10,060 bases of DNA from Methanothrix sp. (lineage in GTDB: Archaea; Halobacteriota; Methanosarcinia; Methanotrichales; Methanotrichaceae): contig JAAZNX010000094.1 of assembly GCA_012798025.1 (NCBI GenBank), positions 1 through 10,060 on the forward strand, written 5' to 3'. Of the stretch, positions 1 to 6,484 are shown piece after piece (position 1 is the first letter of the stretch; each line of letters opens with the position of its first letter). Position numbers and translations under genes: made by a program. Below the pieces are notes generated by a model that was given only the letters and a program-made list of their open reading frames with translations, was not told where the DNA came from and did no database searches.

Positions 1-1
1 A

Positions 2-715
2 GGAACGAAGGTGCGGGTCATTCATGTTCCAGATCCAGCATCCTTTGCCAGAAGCCTCTTCATCGAGGCCCTGAGGGAAGAGGGCGTGAGGGTGAACAGC
101 TCAGCCCTCTCCCTGAACCCCTCTGAAAGGCTGCCCTCTGCTGAGGAGTACCCCAGGCTCGACCGTGTGGCAATCTTGAGGTCTCCTCCCTTCTCTGAGA
201 ATGCAAAGCTCATCTTAAAGGTCAGCCACAACATGCATGCTGATGCCCTTCTATCTCTGATGGCATCTCAAGAGGGGAACACGACGCCTGAGGACGGCCT
301 TGTCGCAGAGAGGGCCTTTCTGGCACGGGCTGGGGTGGATCTGGACTCAGTCTCGCTCTCAGATGGATCCGGCAAGTCGCCAGCCAACAGGGTGACCCCC
401 AAGGCCGTCGTGCAGCTGCTGAGCTACATGGCAAGCCACAACGAATTTGAATCCTATCGCGACGCGATGGTCACCATGAACCTCACAGCTGGCTCCAATG
501 AGGGGCAGCTCAGGTTCAAGGGCGGGGATATAGTCTTCGGCGATGCCCTGAACGACAGGACGCTGCTCGGCTCCATGGGCATCTGCGGTTACATGAGAAC
601 TGCCAGCGGGAGGGATGTGGCCATAGCACTCTATGTAAACAATGCGCTGGGGGAGGTTGCAGCTGCTGGCAAGGACATGAGGCATATCTGCGAGGCCATA
701 TACCATGCATACTAG
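2..715 (+). CDS. dacB: D-alanyl-D-alanine carboxypeptidase, PBP4/S13 family (5' partial)
   Basis: This is the C-terminal part of a penicillin-binding-protein-4-like (peptidase S13) enzyme, a family that cleaves D-Ala-D-Ala in peptidoglycan. The frame is open to the left edge, so the GTG at 11 is probably internal; the SxxK catalytic motif must lie outside the window. Counting from that GTG, the second active-site motif SxN is seen as SHN (72-74), within SHNMHADALL. The typical S13 block SDGSGKSPANRVTP follows at 117-130. By eye alignment, the third motif KTG falls at residues 181-183 (bases 551-559), where this protein has NDR, just before TLLGSMGICGYM, which matches the family's TLxGVSxLxGY. 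The C-terminus is intact and ends with TAG. If the organism is an archaeon without murein, its substrate is unclear. The family call is firm; enzymatic activity is doubtful. Confidence 0.85.
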   Translation, partial: GTKVRVIHVPDPASFARSLFIEALREEGVRVNSSALSLNPSERLPSAEEYPRLDRVAILRSPPFSENAKLILKVSHNMHADALLSLMASQEGNTTPEDGLVAERAFLARAGVDLDSVSLSDGSGKSPANRVTPKAVVQLLSYMASHNEFESYRDAMVTMNLTAGSNEGQLRFKGGDIVFGDALNDRTLLGSMGICGYMRTASGRDVAIALYVNNALGEVAAAGKDMRHICEAIYHAY

Positions 716-1478
716 CCCACGCGACCAGATCGGTGAAAGGGAAGGGCGACCAGCCTGCATCCTCCATCAGGCCGAGCGTCTCGAGGCAATGCTGTCTGAT
801 GAGAGGACGACGAACGCTCTGCTAAAAAAAGCGCTGTCTCTTAAGGTCGCCATCATCAAGCTAGGAAAACGCAATGATGCGCTTGCAGCTTTGATTGCAT
901 TGTTAATAGTCGTAACAGCCACAGCTTCTGATGACCTTTCAGGCTGCTGGAAGATTCGCTACGAAGTTGAGAACGGCGACGCTGACGACCTGACCCAGGG
1001 CAGCGTGGCTTCTTTGACAGAAAAGGATTCCACCCTGCAGGGTAGGGTAACACTTGGCCCTCGTGACGACGGCTTCCTGATTGGATGCTGTGAAAGCGAT
1101 AGCGTGAAAGCTGCCATCACATTTCGTCACAGTCCTAACATATTCATACTGCTGATCGGCTCCATTGCTGACGGAGAGCTTCAGGGTAGCTTCACAGCAT
1201 CATCCTCTGAAGGCGGATTCTTGCAGGGCAAGTTCAGAGCAATCCATCTGACCACTGGTGTAGGAGAGTTTATCAACGCTGAAGCGGTCGCAGATCCTAT
1301 CAGCTTCACGCCACTCGACGTCGACTTACGTCCCAAGCCTACCGAGTTCCTTGACCCGGAGGCGAACTGGAGTGCTCAGCAGGAGAGCGGTGTGAAGGAG
1401 ACATTCGTCATCAGCTATCGAAAAAATACCATTCTAATGCTCAGGAACGAACCATTCATCTGGCAGTGGTGGTTGTAG
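705..1478 (+). CDS. secreted beta-rich protein of unknown function; start uncertain, probable N-terminal frameshift
   Basis: I do not recognise a family. The continuous frame begins at ATG 705, overlapping the upstream stop by 11 bases with a GAGG nine bases before it. Residues 59-75 of this frame form a signal-peptide hydrophobic core ending in TATA, but 57 polar or charged residues precede it, which is odd. A better start lies out of frame: AGGA seven bases before ATGATG at 874/877 gives MMRLQL and then stops. One extra T in the TTT at 890-892 would fuse this into a textbook signal peptide (MMRLQLLIALLIVVTATA). The mature part opens with LSGCWKIRYEVE and has recurring GxLQGxF-type strands (GELQGSF, GFLQGKF), suggesting a lipocalin-like or jelly-roll beta fold. 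ATG 789 is a third possible start, but its GAGG is too close. Likely exported to the pseudoperiplasm or cell surface. Confidence 0.6.
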   Translation: MHTSPRDQIGEREGRPACILHQAERLEAMLSDERTTNALLKKALSLKVAIIKLGKRNDALAALIALLIVVTATASDDLSGCWKIRYEVENGDADDLTQGSVASLTEKDSTLQGRVTLGPRDDGFLIGCCESDSVKAAITFRHSPNIFILLIGSIADGELQGSFTASSSEGGFLQGKFRAIHLTTGVGEFINAEAVADPISFTPLDVDLRPKPTEFLDPEANWSAQQESGVKETFVISYRKNTILMLRNEPFIWQWWL

Positions 1479-1503
1479 GAAAAGTCATGGTCATAATTGA
1501 GGA

Positions 1504-1509
1504 TTTTTT
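1504..1509 (+). terminator. oligo-T tract ending the left + strand genes
   Basis: A run of six T lies 25 bases after the stop of the secreted-protein gene, in the 38-base gap before the convergent HerA stop. Archaeal RNA polymerase commonly terminates at such tracts. No clear hairpin precedes it. Confidence 0.45.
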
Positions 1510-1516
1510 CTGCACA

Positions 1517-3106
1517 TCAGGCTCTTCTGGCTCCGAAGACCCTTTTGAGCAATCCTTTGCCAGATTTCTCCTCAGATCCACTCTTTTTCGCCGAAGCAAC
1601 AGGCCTGGCCTCCGGCCCCCTCGATCCCCGCTGAGTGCCTGGAGCACTTGCCTTCTCTCTGGCAACTATCTGGGTGCTCACGCCTCCATGCCTGGACTTT
1701 CTGGGACGGATGTTCACAGTAATTGGCCTTTCGATCTCGTTGCTCACCAGCATGGCAACTCCTGGTGGCAACCTCTTTATCTCCTCTTCGAGCTCCGAGG
1801 TCATGCCCTCCAGGCCTTTGGAGAGTGCCTTTAGATCGTTGGGGTTCGTGACCCTCATAATGATCTGGGTATTGCACTGAGAGATGACATTCTTGTCCAC
1901 ACGAGCTGGCCTCTGGCTGATGACCATCAGGCCCAGGCCGAACTTTCTGCCTTCTGCAGCAATGGTCCTCACGATGTTGGTGCTGGCTGCATTTCCTGTG
2001 CCGCGCTCGGGAATGTAATTGTGCGCCTCCTCCACAACCACCATGCCAGGTGAGATGAGCCTACGCTTCCTGGCCTCGAAGATCTCAGTCAGGAGTCGAG
2101 CAACTATCATTGCCTGTAGCTCAGGCACGATCCCTGTCATGTCAATGACCGCCGCCCTGCCTGGACATAGCAGCTCATCTACTGGCGTCGCCATTCCGGA
2201 GAACAGGCCCAGCTCCAGCAGGGCCTCTAACTGGCCCACCAGATTCCACTTAACCTTGGAGTTGCTTCTTACCACCTGGTCGATTATATCCTCCAGGGTG
2301 TAGGCATCGGTCTCCGAGCGCAGGGCGCTGATGGCCTCATAGAGCAATCCCAACTGGCCACTGCTGCTGCTCTCGTGTGGAATCATCTTCGCCACTTCAC
2401 GTGCTGATAGGTTCAGCCCGTTGAACCGGAAAGGTCGGTCTGCTTTCGGGTTCATGGCCATCTCGCCAGGGGTGTAAACTACGACCTCGTAGCCTCTGGG
2501 CTTCACTTTGTACCTGGAAAATTCGCCCTCTTTGTTTGGCTCCTTCATAGAGGCGTACTCGCCATGAGGATCGATGATGAGAAGGGCAACCTTCCGGTCT
2601 AAAAGCTCCTCCAAAATCACCGCTGCAGTATAGGATTTTCCCGATCCCGTCTTGGCTAAAACGCTGCAATGCTTCTGGACCAAAGTATTGGCATCCAGCT
2701 CCACGCGGATGTCGTAGCCACGCAGCAAGCCAATGTACATATCTCCCTTAGCCAGGCCTAAGGTGGCTTTGATCAGCTTTTCATCTGCTATGAAAACCGA
2801 CTCTCCAGGCCTTGCAGGACTTGTGGGAAGACGTAGTTTGCCATTGCTGCCAACGCCAATAACCCTGGCCTCAGCGATCATCATCTCTCTGCTATCATAA
2901 CTTCTGGCACCATCGTTCAGCTGATTCACACTGTAAGCAGAGTTAGACCTCTTCACGTCCTCAACCTGGGCCAATATCCAGTCCTTTCCTTCAGCCTTGG
3001 CTTTGATGTACGTGCCCCGCCCGACCTGTTTATTGATAAGAAACTTGAACGCCAAAGGATTGGTCTCTCCAACTATGGTCCCGACCGATCCTTTAACTAT
3101 GGACAT
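1517..3106 (-). CDS. herA: HerA-type hexameric DNA translocase/helicase
   Basis: A FtsK/HerA-superfamily ATPase, in archaea a DNA pump that normally works with NurA nuclease (and Mre11-Rad50) in end resection. With ATG 3106 as start it has 529 residues, close to typical HerA length. The first ~110 residues look like the HAS-barrel that docks NurA. Walker A is AKTGSGKS (151-158), DPHGEY follows at 179-184, Walker B is VVVEEAHN (356-363), and a sensor/arginine region ISQRPARVDK lies near 396-405. The last ~55 residues are a basic, low-complexity tail rich in S, G, K and R, not part of the ATPase core. I chose ATG 3106 over two GTG codons upstream (3121, 3118) because GGTGA sits eight bases before it. 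No nurA, mre11 or rad50 is visible nearby, so it may be a paralogue of unknown partner. Confidence 0.9.
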   Translation of the reverse strand: MSIVKGSVGTIVGETNPLAFKFLINKQVGRGTYIKAKAEGKDWILAQVEDVKRSNSAYSVNQLNDGARSYDSREMMIAEARVIGVGSNGKLRLPTSPARPGESVFIADEKLIKATLGLAKGDMYIGLLRGYDIRVELDANTLVQKHCSVLAKTGSGKSYTAAVILEELLDRKVALLIIDPHGEYASMKEPNKEGEFSRYKVKPRGYEVVVYTPGEMAMNPKADRPFRFNGLNLSAREVAKMIPHESSSSGQLGLLYEAISALRSETDAYTLEDIIDQVVRSNSKVKWNLVGQLEALLELGLFSGMATPVDELLCPGRAAVIDMTGIVPELQAMIVARLLTEIFEARKRRLISPGMVVVEEAHNYIPERGTGNAASTNIVRTIAAEGRKFGLGLMVISQRPARVDKNVISQCNTQIIMRVTNPNDLKALSKGLEGMTSELEEEIKRLPPGVAMLVSNEIERPITVNIRPRKSRHGGVSTQIVAREKASAPGTQRGSRGPEARPVASAKKSGSEEKSGKGLLKRVFGARRA

Positions 3107-3114
3107 CAAAACAT

Positions 3115-3119
3115 TCACC
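3115..3119 (-). promoter_or_regulatory. ribosome binding site deciding the HerA start
   Basis: GGTGA, complementary to the 16S 3' end, lies eight bases before ATG 3106. It overlaps the two upstream GTG codons, which argues that those are not the real start. Confidence 0.6.
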
Positions 3120-3154
3120 ACTAAGGCATGTCATCAACTGCTACCATCCTATGG

Positions 3155-3163
3155 ATTTTATAT
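3155..3163 (-). promoter_or_regulatory. TATA box for herA
   Basis: On the - strand the bases read ATATAAAAT, a good archaeal TATA element. It is about 50 bases upstream of ATG 3106. Transcription starting about 25 bases downstream would give a leader of roughly 25-30 bases that carries the GGTGA site. HerA is therefore probably transcribed apart from the rhomboid gene. Confidence 0.55.
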
Positions 3164-3210
3164 CGCCCCTCTTGCTACAATTTCTATTTCAATACAAGGC
3201 CTTGGAGTAT

Positions 3211-3253
3211 AAAAAGATTGGTCCGAAGTAATGCCATGATCTTCATGACCAAT
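3211..3253 (-). terminator. hairpin plus T5 terminator after the rhomboid gene
   Basis: Read on the - strand, ATTGGTC (3253-3247) pairs with GACCAAT (3223-3217), continued by GAAG/CTTC after a small bulge, with a 12-base loop. A C and then TTTTT follow the stem directly, as in a bacterial-type intrinsic terminator. It lies about 90 bases after the rhomboid stop and upstream of the herA TATA box, fitting a transcript boundary. Confidence 0.5.
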
Positions 3254-3271
3254 GGTCCACAAAAGATCATA

Positions 3272-3283
3272 TTCAAGCTTGAA
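3272..3283. repeat. perfect 12-base palindrome
   Basis: TTCAAGCTTGAA is a perfect palindrome in the gap between the rhomboid and herA genes. It could bind a dimeric regulator or be a fold in the rhomboid 3' leader. It may also be chance; no second copy was seen. Confidence 0.3.
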
Positions 3284-3297
3284 GTGAAAACTGTGGG

Positions 3298-3340
3298 GCG
3301 AAGGAATGATATGATTTCTATAGTCCCCTCCTACCTTCGC
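3298..3340. repeat. inverted repeat abutting the rhomboid stop codon
   Basis: GCGAAGG (3298-3304) and CCTTCGC (3334-3340) form a perfect 7-base inverted repeat around a 29-base loop, directly after the rhomboid stop at 3341. On the - strand the loop carries GGAGGGG, a ribosome-site-like sequence with no start codon after it. It may be a 3' transcript structure. Confidence 0.35.
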
Positions 3341-3967
3341 TCACATATAATAATATTTTCTTTGTTTCTTTATGAAATATCCCGCAGCCAAACCGACAAG
3401 CAGTCCGGCAATGTGTGCCATATGTGCGATATTGTCTCCCGACCCCATGGTCAGGAAATCCACAAGGGCAAACAGCACAACTGCTGCTCGGATGCTGAGG
3501 GGTATAACGAAGAACAGCAGCACGCGGATCTCAGGAGCAATTATGGCCAGGCATCCAAGAACACCGTAGAGAGCGCCGCTTGCACCTACCAGGTTTGCAG
3601 GGGATATCATCAATTGGGCCATGGCAGCCACAATTCCCGAGAAGACGTAGATCTCTAAAAATTTCGCCTCTCCAACTCTGCGCTCCATCTCCATGCCAAA
3701 GAAGAAAAGAAAGAGCATATTCCAGAAGAGATGATCGAAGTTAGCATGTACAAACATGTGTGTGACAAGTGTCCAGGGCCTTTGCATCAGATTTTGCGGG
3801 CTTAGGGCGAGATAGCTATAGACTTGAGCGGGCATCACCAAGCTCAGAAAATAGACTGCAATGCATGCCGCAAGGATTGCGCCTGAAACGGAGATCGGCA
3901 GGTCAAAAGGTATCCGGTCTCGCTGATGATAATCATCTCTTTCTCCAAAGGTCTTCCAATCAGCCAT
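3341..3967 (-). CDS. rhomboid family intramembrane serine protease
   Basis: A 208-residue membrane protease of the rhomboid (S54) family, which cleaves transmembrane segments inside the lipid bilayer. A short hydrophilic N-terminus (1-24) precedes about six membrane helices. The hallmark HxxxHANFDHLFWNM spans 70-84, with H79 and N83 at the positions that build the oxyanion hole in GlpG. The catalytic serine is S130 in GASGALYG, and the catalytic histidine is H185 in HMAHIAGLLVG, so the Ser-His dyad is complete. The protein ends with a basic, tyrosine-rich tail. Start ATG 3967 has no clear ribosome site, but a TATA-like element about 29 bases upstream would give an almost leaderless mRNA, common in archaea. 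The substrate cannot be told. It is codirectional with herA but separated by a terminator and a new promoter, so a shared role is not implied. Confidence 0.93.
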   Translation of the reverse strand: MADWKTFGERDDYHQRDRIPFDLPISVSGAILAACIAVYFLSLVMPAQVYSYLALSPQNLMQRPWTLVTHMFVHANFDHLFWNMLFLFFFGMEMERRVGEAKFLEIYVFSGIVAAMAQLMISPANLVGASGALYGVLGCLAIIAPEIRVLLFFVIPLSIRAAVVLFALVDFLTMGSGDNIAHMAHIAGLLVGLAAGYFIKKQRKYYYM

Positions 3968-3976
3968 TTCAACATG

Positions 3977-4009
3977 CTATGATCTCATCGGATTTAAAAA
4001 CTCTCATAG
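3977..4009. promoter_or_regulatory. dyad CTATGA-N21-TCATAG around the rhomboid TATA box
   Basis: CTATGA (3977-3982) and TCATAG (4004-4009) form an inverted repeat that brackets TTTAAAAA (3993-4000). On the - strand the latter reads as a TATA box placed about 29 bases before the rhomboid ATG. A bound dimer would block that promoter. The half-sites resemble the E. coli NikR half-sites GTATGA/TCATAC, but the spacer is 21 instead of 16 bases, and the binding-protein gene starts about 100 bases to the right. Function is inferred only. Confidence 0.4.
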
Positions 4010-4057
4010 ATGATACAACTATTGTCTTATTCCTCAAACCATTGGTAGTACACACAT

Positions 4058-4072
4058 CGAAATACTTAATAC
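4058..4072 (+). promoter_or_regulatory. BRE/TATA promoter of the nickel/peptide transporter operon
   Basis: CGAAATACTTAATAC combines a BRE-like CGAAA with an AT-rich TATA-like core, about 40-50 bases before ATG 4109. It overlaps an inverted repeat ACTTA-N4-TAAGT (4064-4077) that could be an operator. The predicted start near 4086-4092 gives a leader of about 20 bases. Confidence 0.55.
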
Positions 4073-4086
4073 TAAGTAAACTAAAA

Positions 4087-4101
4087 CACCAAAAATGGTG
4101 A
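4087..4101 (+). promoter_or_regulatory. ribosome site inside a small hairpin before the binding protein gene
   Basis: CACCA (4087-4091) can pair with TGGTG (4096-4100) around an AAAA loop. The right arm contains most of GGTGA (4097-4101), the ribosome site seven bases before ATG 4109. If the transcript starts upstream of 4087, the hairpin would mask the site. Confidence 0.45.
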
Positions 4102-4108
4102 AATTTAT

Positions 4109-5665
4109 ATGTCAAAAATTAGAAAATTGTCTGCTATAATGGCGACGTTTTTAATATTATTGCTATTGACTTCGCCTGTAATTGCCGATTCGGGCTCCTC
4201 AGAGAAAATTCTGAAGGCAGATTTGATCTTCGGACCGGACGAGAACCTCGATCCGGCCTACAAGTACACTGGCTGGTACATGCGCGAGGCAGGAATATAT
4301 GACACCCTCTTCGCTTTGGATAAAGATATGAACCTAGTGCCATCGCTTGCTACAGGCTTCGATCAGATCAGCGATACTGAATACAAGATACATCTGAGAG
4401 ACGATGTGAAATTCCACGACGGCACGCCACTTAACGCGGATGCTGTGGTATATTCGCTGCAAAGAGTGATGGCCTCCTCGAACTCTCGTCATAGCGAGTA
4501 CAGTTTCATAGAATCTGTCACCAAGGATGACGAGAACACCGTCACCATCAAGACCAAAGAGCCTTACTCTCCAACAATAGCATCTCTAGTCGATCCTCTG
4601 GTGTCCATAGTAAAGCCAGATGTGGATCTTAACAAGACTCCGGTGGGAACAGGCCCATTCAAGTTTAAGTCCTACGAAAAGGGCGTCAAGCTATCTGTGA
4701 CCAGGAACGACGAATACTGGAAAGAGAAGCCGAAGCTCGATGGAGCAGAGCTATTCTTTGTAAGCGATCCCATGACCCGTGCCATGCAACTGGAAGGAGG
4801 CGATGTGGACATCATAAGGGGTCTTCCTCAAACTGAAGTCAAGAACATAAAGAGCAAATCAAACCTTGAGGTGCTGGAGAAGGAGACCCTGCGAGAGAAT
4901 TTACTGTATGTGAACATGAGGAAAGCGCCACTCGATAATCTTTCTGTTCGTCATGCCCTCAATCATGCCATCGACCGTCAGGAGATCGTAGATACCGCAC
5001 TGGAAGGTGTGGGTGGTGTTCCTGCGATTGGAGTATTCTCATCAATAAATCCCTGGTCGGCGAATGACGAACTGAAGCCCTATGCCTACGATACATCCAA
5101 GGCCAAGGAGCTTCTAAGGCAGGCGGGCATCACCGATGCGGACGGTGACGGATGGCTCGACTTCCAGGGCAAGCCCTTTACCATAACCATTAAGACTTAC
5201 ACATCCAGGGCGGAAAACAAGCCTTCTGCAGAGGTAATTGCCGCGCAGTTGGAGAAGATCGGCATCAAATCCGGCGTAGAGGTGCTGGAGACTGGAGCTC
5301 TAAGCAGCGACCTTAGCAATGGCAACTACGATCTGGCCCTTTATTCCTGGAGCACCGGCACAACAGGAGACCCAGACTACTTCCTCTCCAAACACTACGA
5401 GTCCAAAGGGGCTGAGGCCAAGAAGACCGGCTATTTTAATCCAGACGTAGATTTGTGGCTGCAGAAGGCCAGAGCCACGTTTGATCAGAAGGAGAGGATG
5501 AATTATTACGCCAAAGTGCAGGAGCAGATCTTTTTGGATTCTCCGAACATATTCCTCTTCTATCTAAATGAGCTGGTTGGCGAGAACAAGAGGGTTAAAG
5601 GATACGAGATATATCCATCCTGTGAGATCACCTTCCTGACACCGGACATGTCCCTGGAGGATTAG
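4109..5665 (+). CDS. ABC transporter substrate-binding protein, family 5 (NikA/DppA/OppA type)
   Basis: The extracellular ligand-capture subunit of a nickel- or peptide-class importer. Residues 1-26 are a signal peptide (basic SKIRK, hydrophobic core, SPVIA before the likely cut); there is no lipobox cysteine, so anchoring is by another means or the protein stays loosely attached. The SBP_bac_5 fold is shown by GTPLNADAVVYSLQRV (105-120), TPVGTGPFKFKSYEKG (177-192), RHALNHAIDR (281-290) and GNYDLALYSWS (405-415). An acidic DADGDGWLD (343-351) sits where family members carry a similar turn. The length of 518 is close to E. coli NikA (524). Ligand cannot be read from sequence: nickel or a nickel-chelate is favoured by permease lengths and by the high nickel need of methanogens, peptides remain possible. 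First gene of an operon with the methyltransferase and two permeases; the next start lies directly after its stop. Confidence 0.92.
   Translation: MSKIRKLSAIMATFLILLLLTSPVIADSGSSEKILKADLIFGPDENLDPAYKYTGWYMREAGIYDTLFALDKDMNLVPSLATGFDQISDTEYKIHLRDDVKFHDGTPLNADAVVYSLQRVMASSNSRHSEYSFIESVTKDDENTVTIKTKEPYSPTIASLVDPLVSIVKPDVDLNKTPVGTGPFKFKSYEKGVKLSVTRNDEYWKEKPKLDGAELFFVSDPMTRAMQLEGGDVDIIRGLPQTEVKNIKSKSNLEVLEKETLRENLLYVNMRKAPLDNLSVRHALNHAIDRQEIVDTALEGVGGVPAIGVFSSINPWSANDELKPYAYDTSKAKELLRQAGITDADGDGWLDFQGKPFTITIKTYTSRAENKPSAEVIAAQLEKIGIKSGVEVLETGALSSDLSNGNYDLALYSWSTGTTGDPDYFLSKHYESKGAEAKKTGYFNPDVDLWLQKARATFDQKERMNYYAKVQEQIFLDSPNIFLFYLNELVGENKRVKGYEIYPSCEITFLTPDMSLED
5656..5660 (+). promoter_or_regulatory. 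ribosome binding site for the TTG-started methyltransferase
   Basis: GGAGG lies inside the last codons of the binding-protein gene, five bases before TTG 5666; the TAG stop fills the spacer. This supports the TTG start and suggests that the two genes are translated in a coupled way. Confidence 0.65.
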
Positions 5666-6457
5666 TTGAAACGGCAGGACGATGAACAAACAGATCCCAA
5701 AAAGATCATAGCCGGATACTGGGATCTTCGAAGCAGAAGTTACTCCAAAGGGGTCACCGACTTCAGGGATGAGGAGAATGAGATCTGGAAAAGATGCCTG
5801 GCGCCCTTCATCACCGACATTAGGCTACGCAAAGCTCTGGATGTGGGTTCAGGTACTGGCTTTCTCTCCTATCTTTTGGACGACATGGGCGTTGATGTCA
5901 CATGCCTGGATCTATCCCGTGGCATGCTTGCCCAAGCCAGGGAAGCTTTGCTCCAAAAGAGACGGAACGCAGATCTTTTTCAGGGAGATGCTGAAGCGTT
6001 GCCATTTCGTTCATCTTGCTTTGATATCGTAGCCAGCAGGCATCTCCTCTGGACATTGCCAGACCCCGGAAAAGCCCTAGCTGAGTGGATGCGCGTATTG
6101 AAGCCAGGCGGAAGGATACTGGCCATCGATGGAAACTGGTTTGATCCTACAGTCAGCAAAAGGCTGGGGCGAGGGCTGTCCAGCCTCCTGGCTAGTTTTT
6201 CTCAAAGTCGAAACCCAGTGCCATTTCACAAGTTTTACGATCCTGTTTGGCAAGAGCTCCCTCTTTACAGGGCTTGCGGGCCAGAGAAATATCTGGCTTT
6301 TTTTGAGGATGCTGGCGTGGAGAATGTAACCATCGACCGCCTGAGTGAGGCAAACGGCTTCTACAAGAGCCATACCAGCCTTTCCTACCGGCTTGCCAAT
6401 GCAGGTACCCTCTTCCTGGTTACTGGCGAGAAAGGCAAACAAGAGACGAAAAGCTAG
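5666..6457 (+). CDS. class I SAM-dependent methyltransferase (Methyltransf_11 type)
   Basis: A soluble 263-residue methyltransferase with a Rossmann-like core. Motif I is ALDVGSGTGFL (57-67), the acidic residue that holds the ribose is in CLDLS (80-84), motif II region is GDAEALPF (107-114) followed by FDIVASRHLLWTLPDP (119-134), and RVLKPGGRILAIDG closes the fold (143-156). The N-terminus has YWDLRSRSY (18-26), a pattern common in this class of small-molecule methyltransferases. It starts at TTG 5666 directly after the binding-protein stop, with GGAGG upstream. Its place between the binding protein and the permeases of one transporter is striking: it may methylate the imported ligand, a metal-carrying small molecule or its precursor. 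That link is inference; the acceptor cannot be deduced. The last ~100 residues, which would shape the substrate pocket, I do not recognise. Confidence 0.88.
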   Translation: MKRQDDEQTDPKKIIAGYWDLRSRSYSKGVTDFRDEENEIWKRCLAPFITDIRLRKALDVGSGTGFLSYLLDDMGVDVTCLDLSRGMLAQAREALLQKRRNADLFQGDAEALPFRSSCFDIVASRHLLWTLPDPGKALAEWMRVLKPGGRILAIDGNWFDPTVSKRLGRGLSSLLASFSQSRNPVPFHKFYDPVWQELPLYRACGPEKYLAFFEDAGVENVTIDRLSEANGFYKSHTSLSYRLANAGTLFLVTGEKGKQETKS

Positions 6458-6484
6458 CGTTCATAGAATCAAAGGAAAAAGAAA

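Noticed and set aside
359..760. 133-codon - strand open frame over the carboxypeptidase end
   Set aside because: Covers the conserved S13 motifs on the other strand; no independent evidence.
936..947. LSGC in the secreted protein as a lipobox
   Set aside because: The cysteine is separated from the hydrophobic core by SDD, so it does not sit at a lipoprotein cleavage site.
3184..3246. 20-codon - strand frame between the rhomboid and herA genes
   Set aside because: Lies across the proposed terminator, with no convincing ribosome site.
3128..3658. 176-codon + strand open frame over the rhomboid gene
   Set aside because: It lies antisense to a rhomboid gene with all catalytic motifs; its own product is low-complexity and shows no domain.
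5135..5161. DADGDGWLD in the binding protein as a dockerin-like calcium repeat
   Set aside because: Only one copy, and family-5 binding proteins commonly have a DxDGDG turn at this place.
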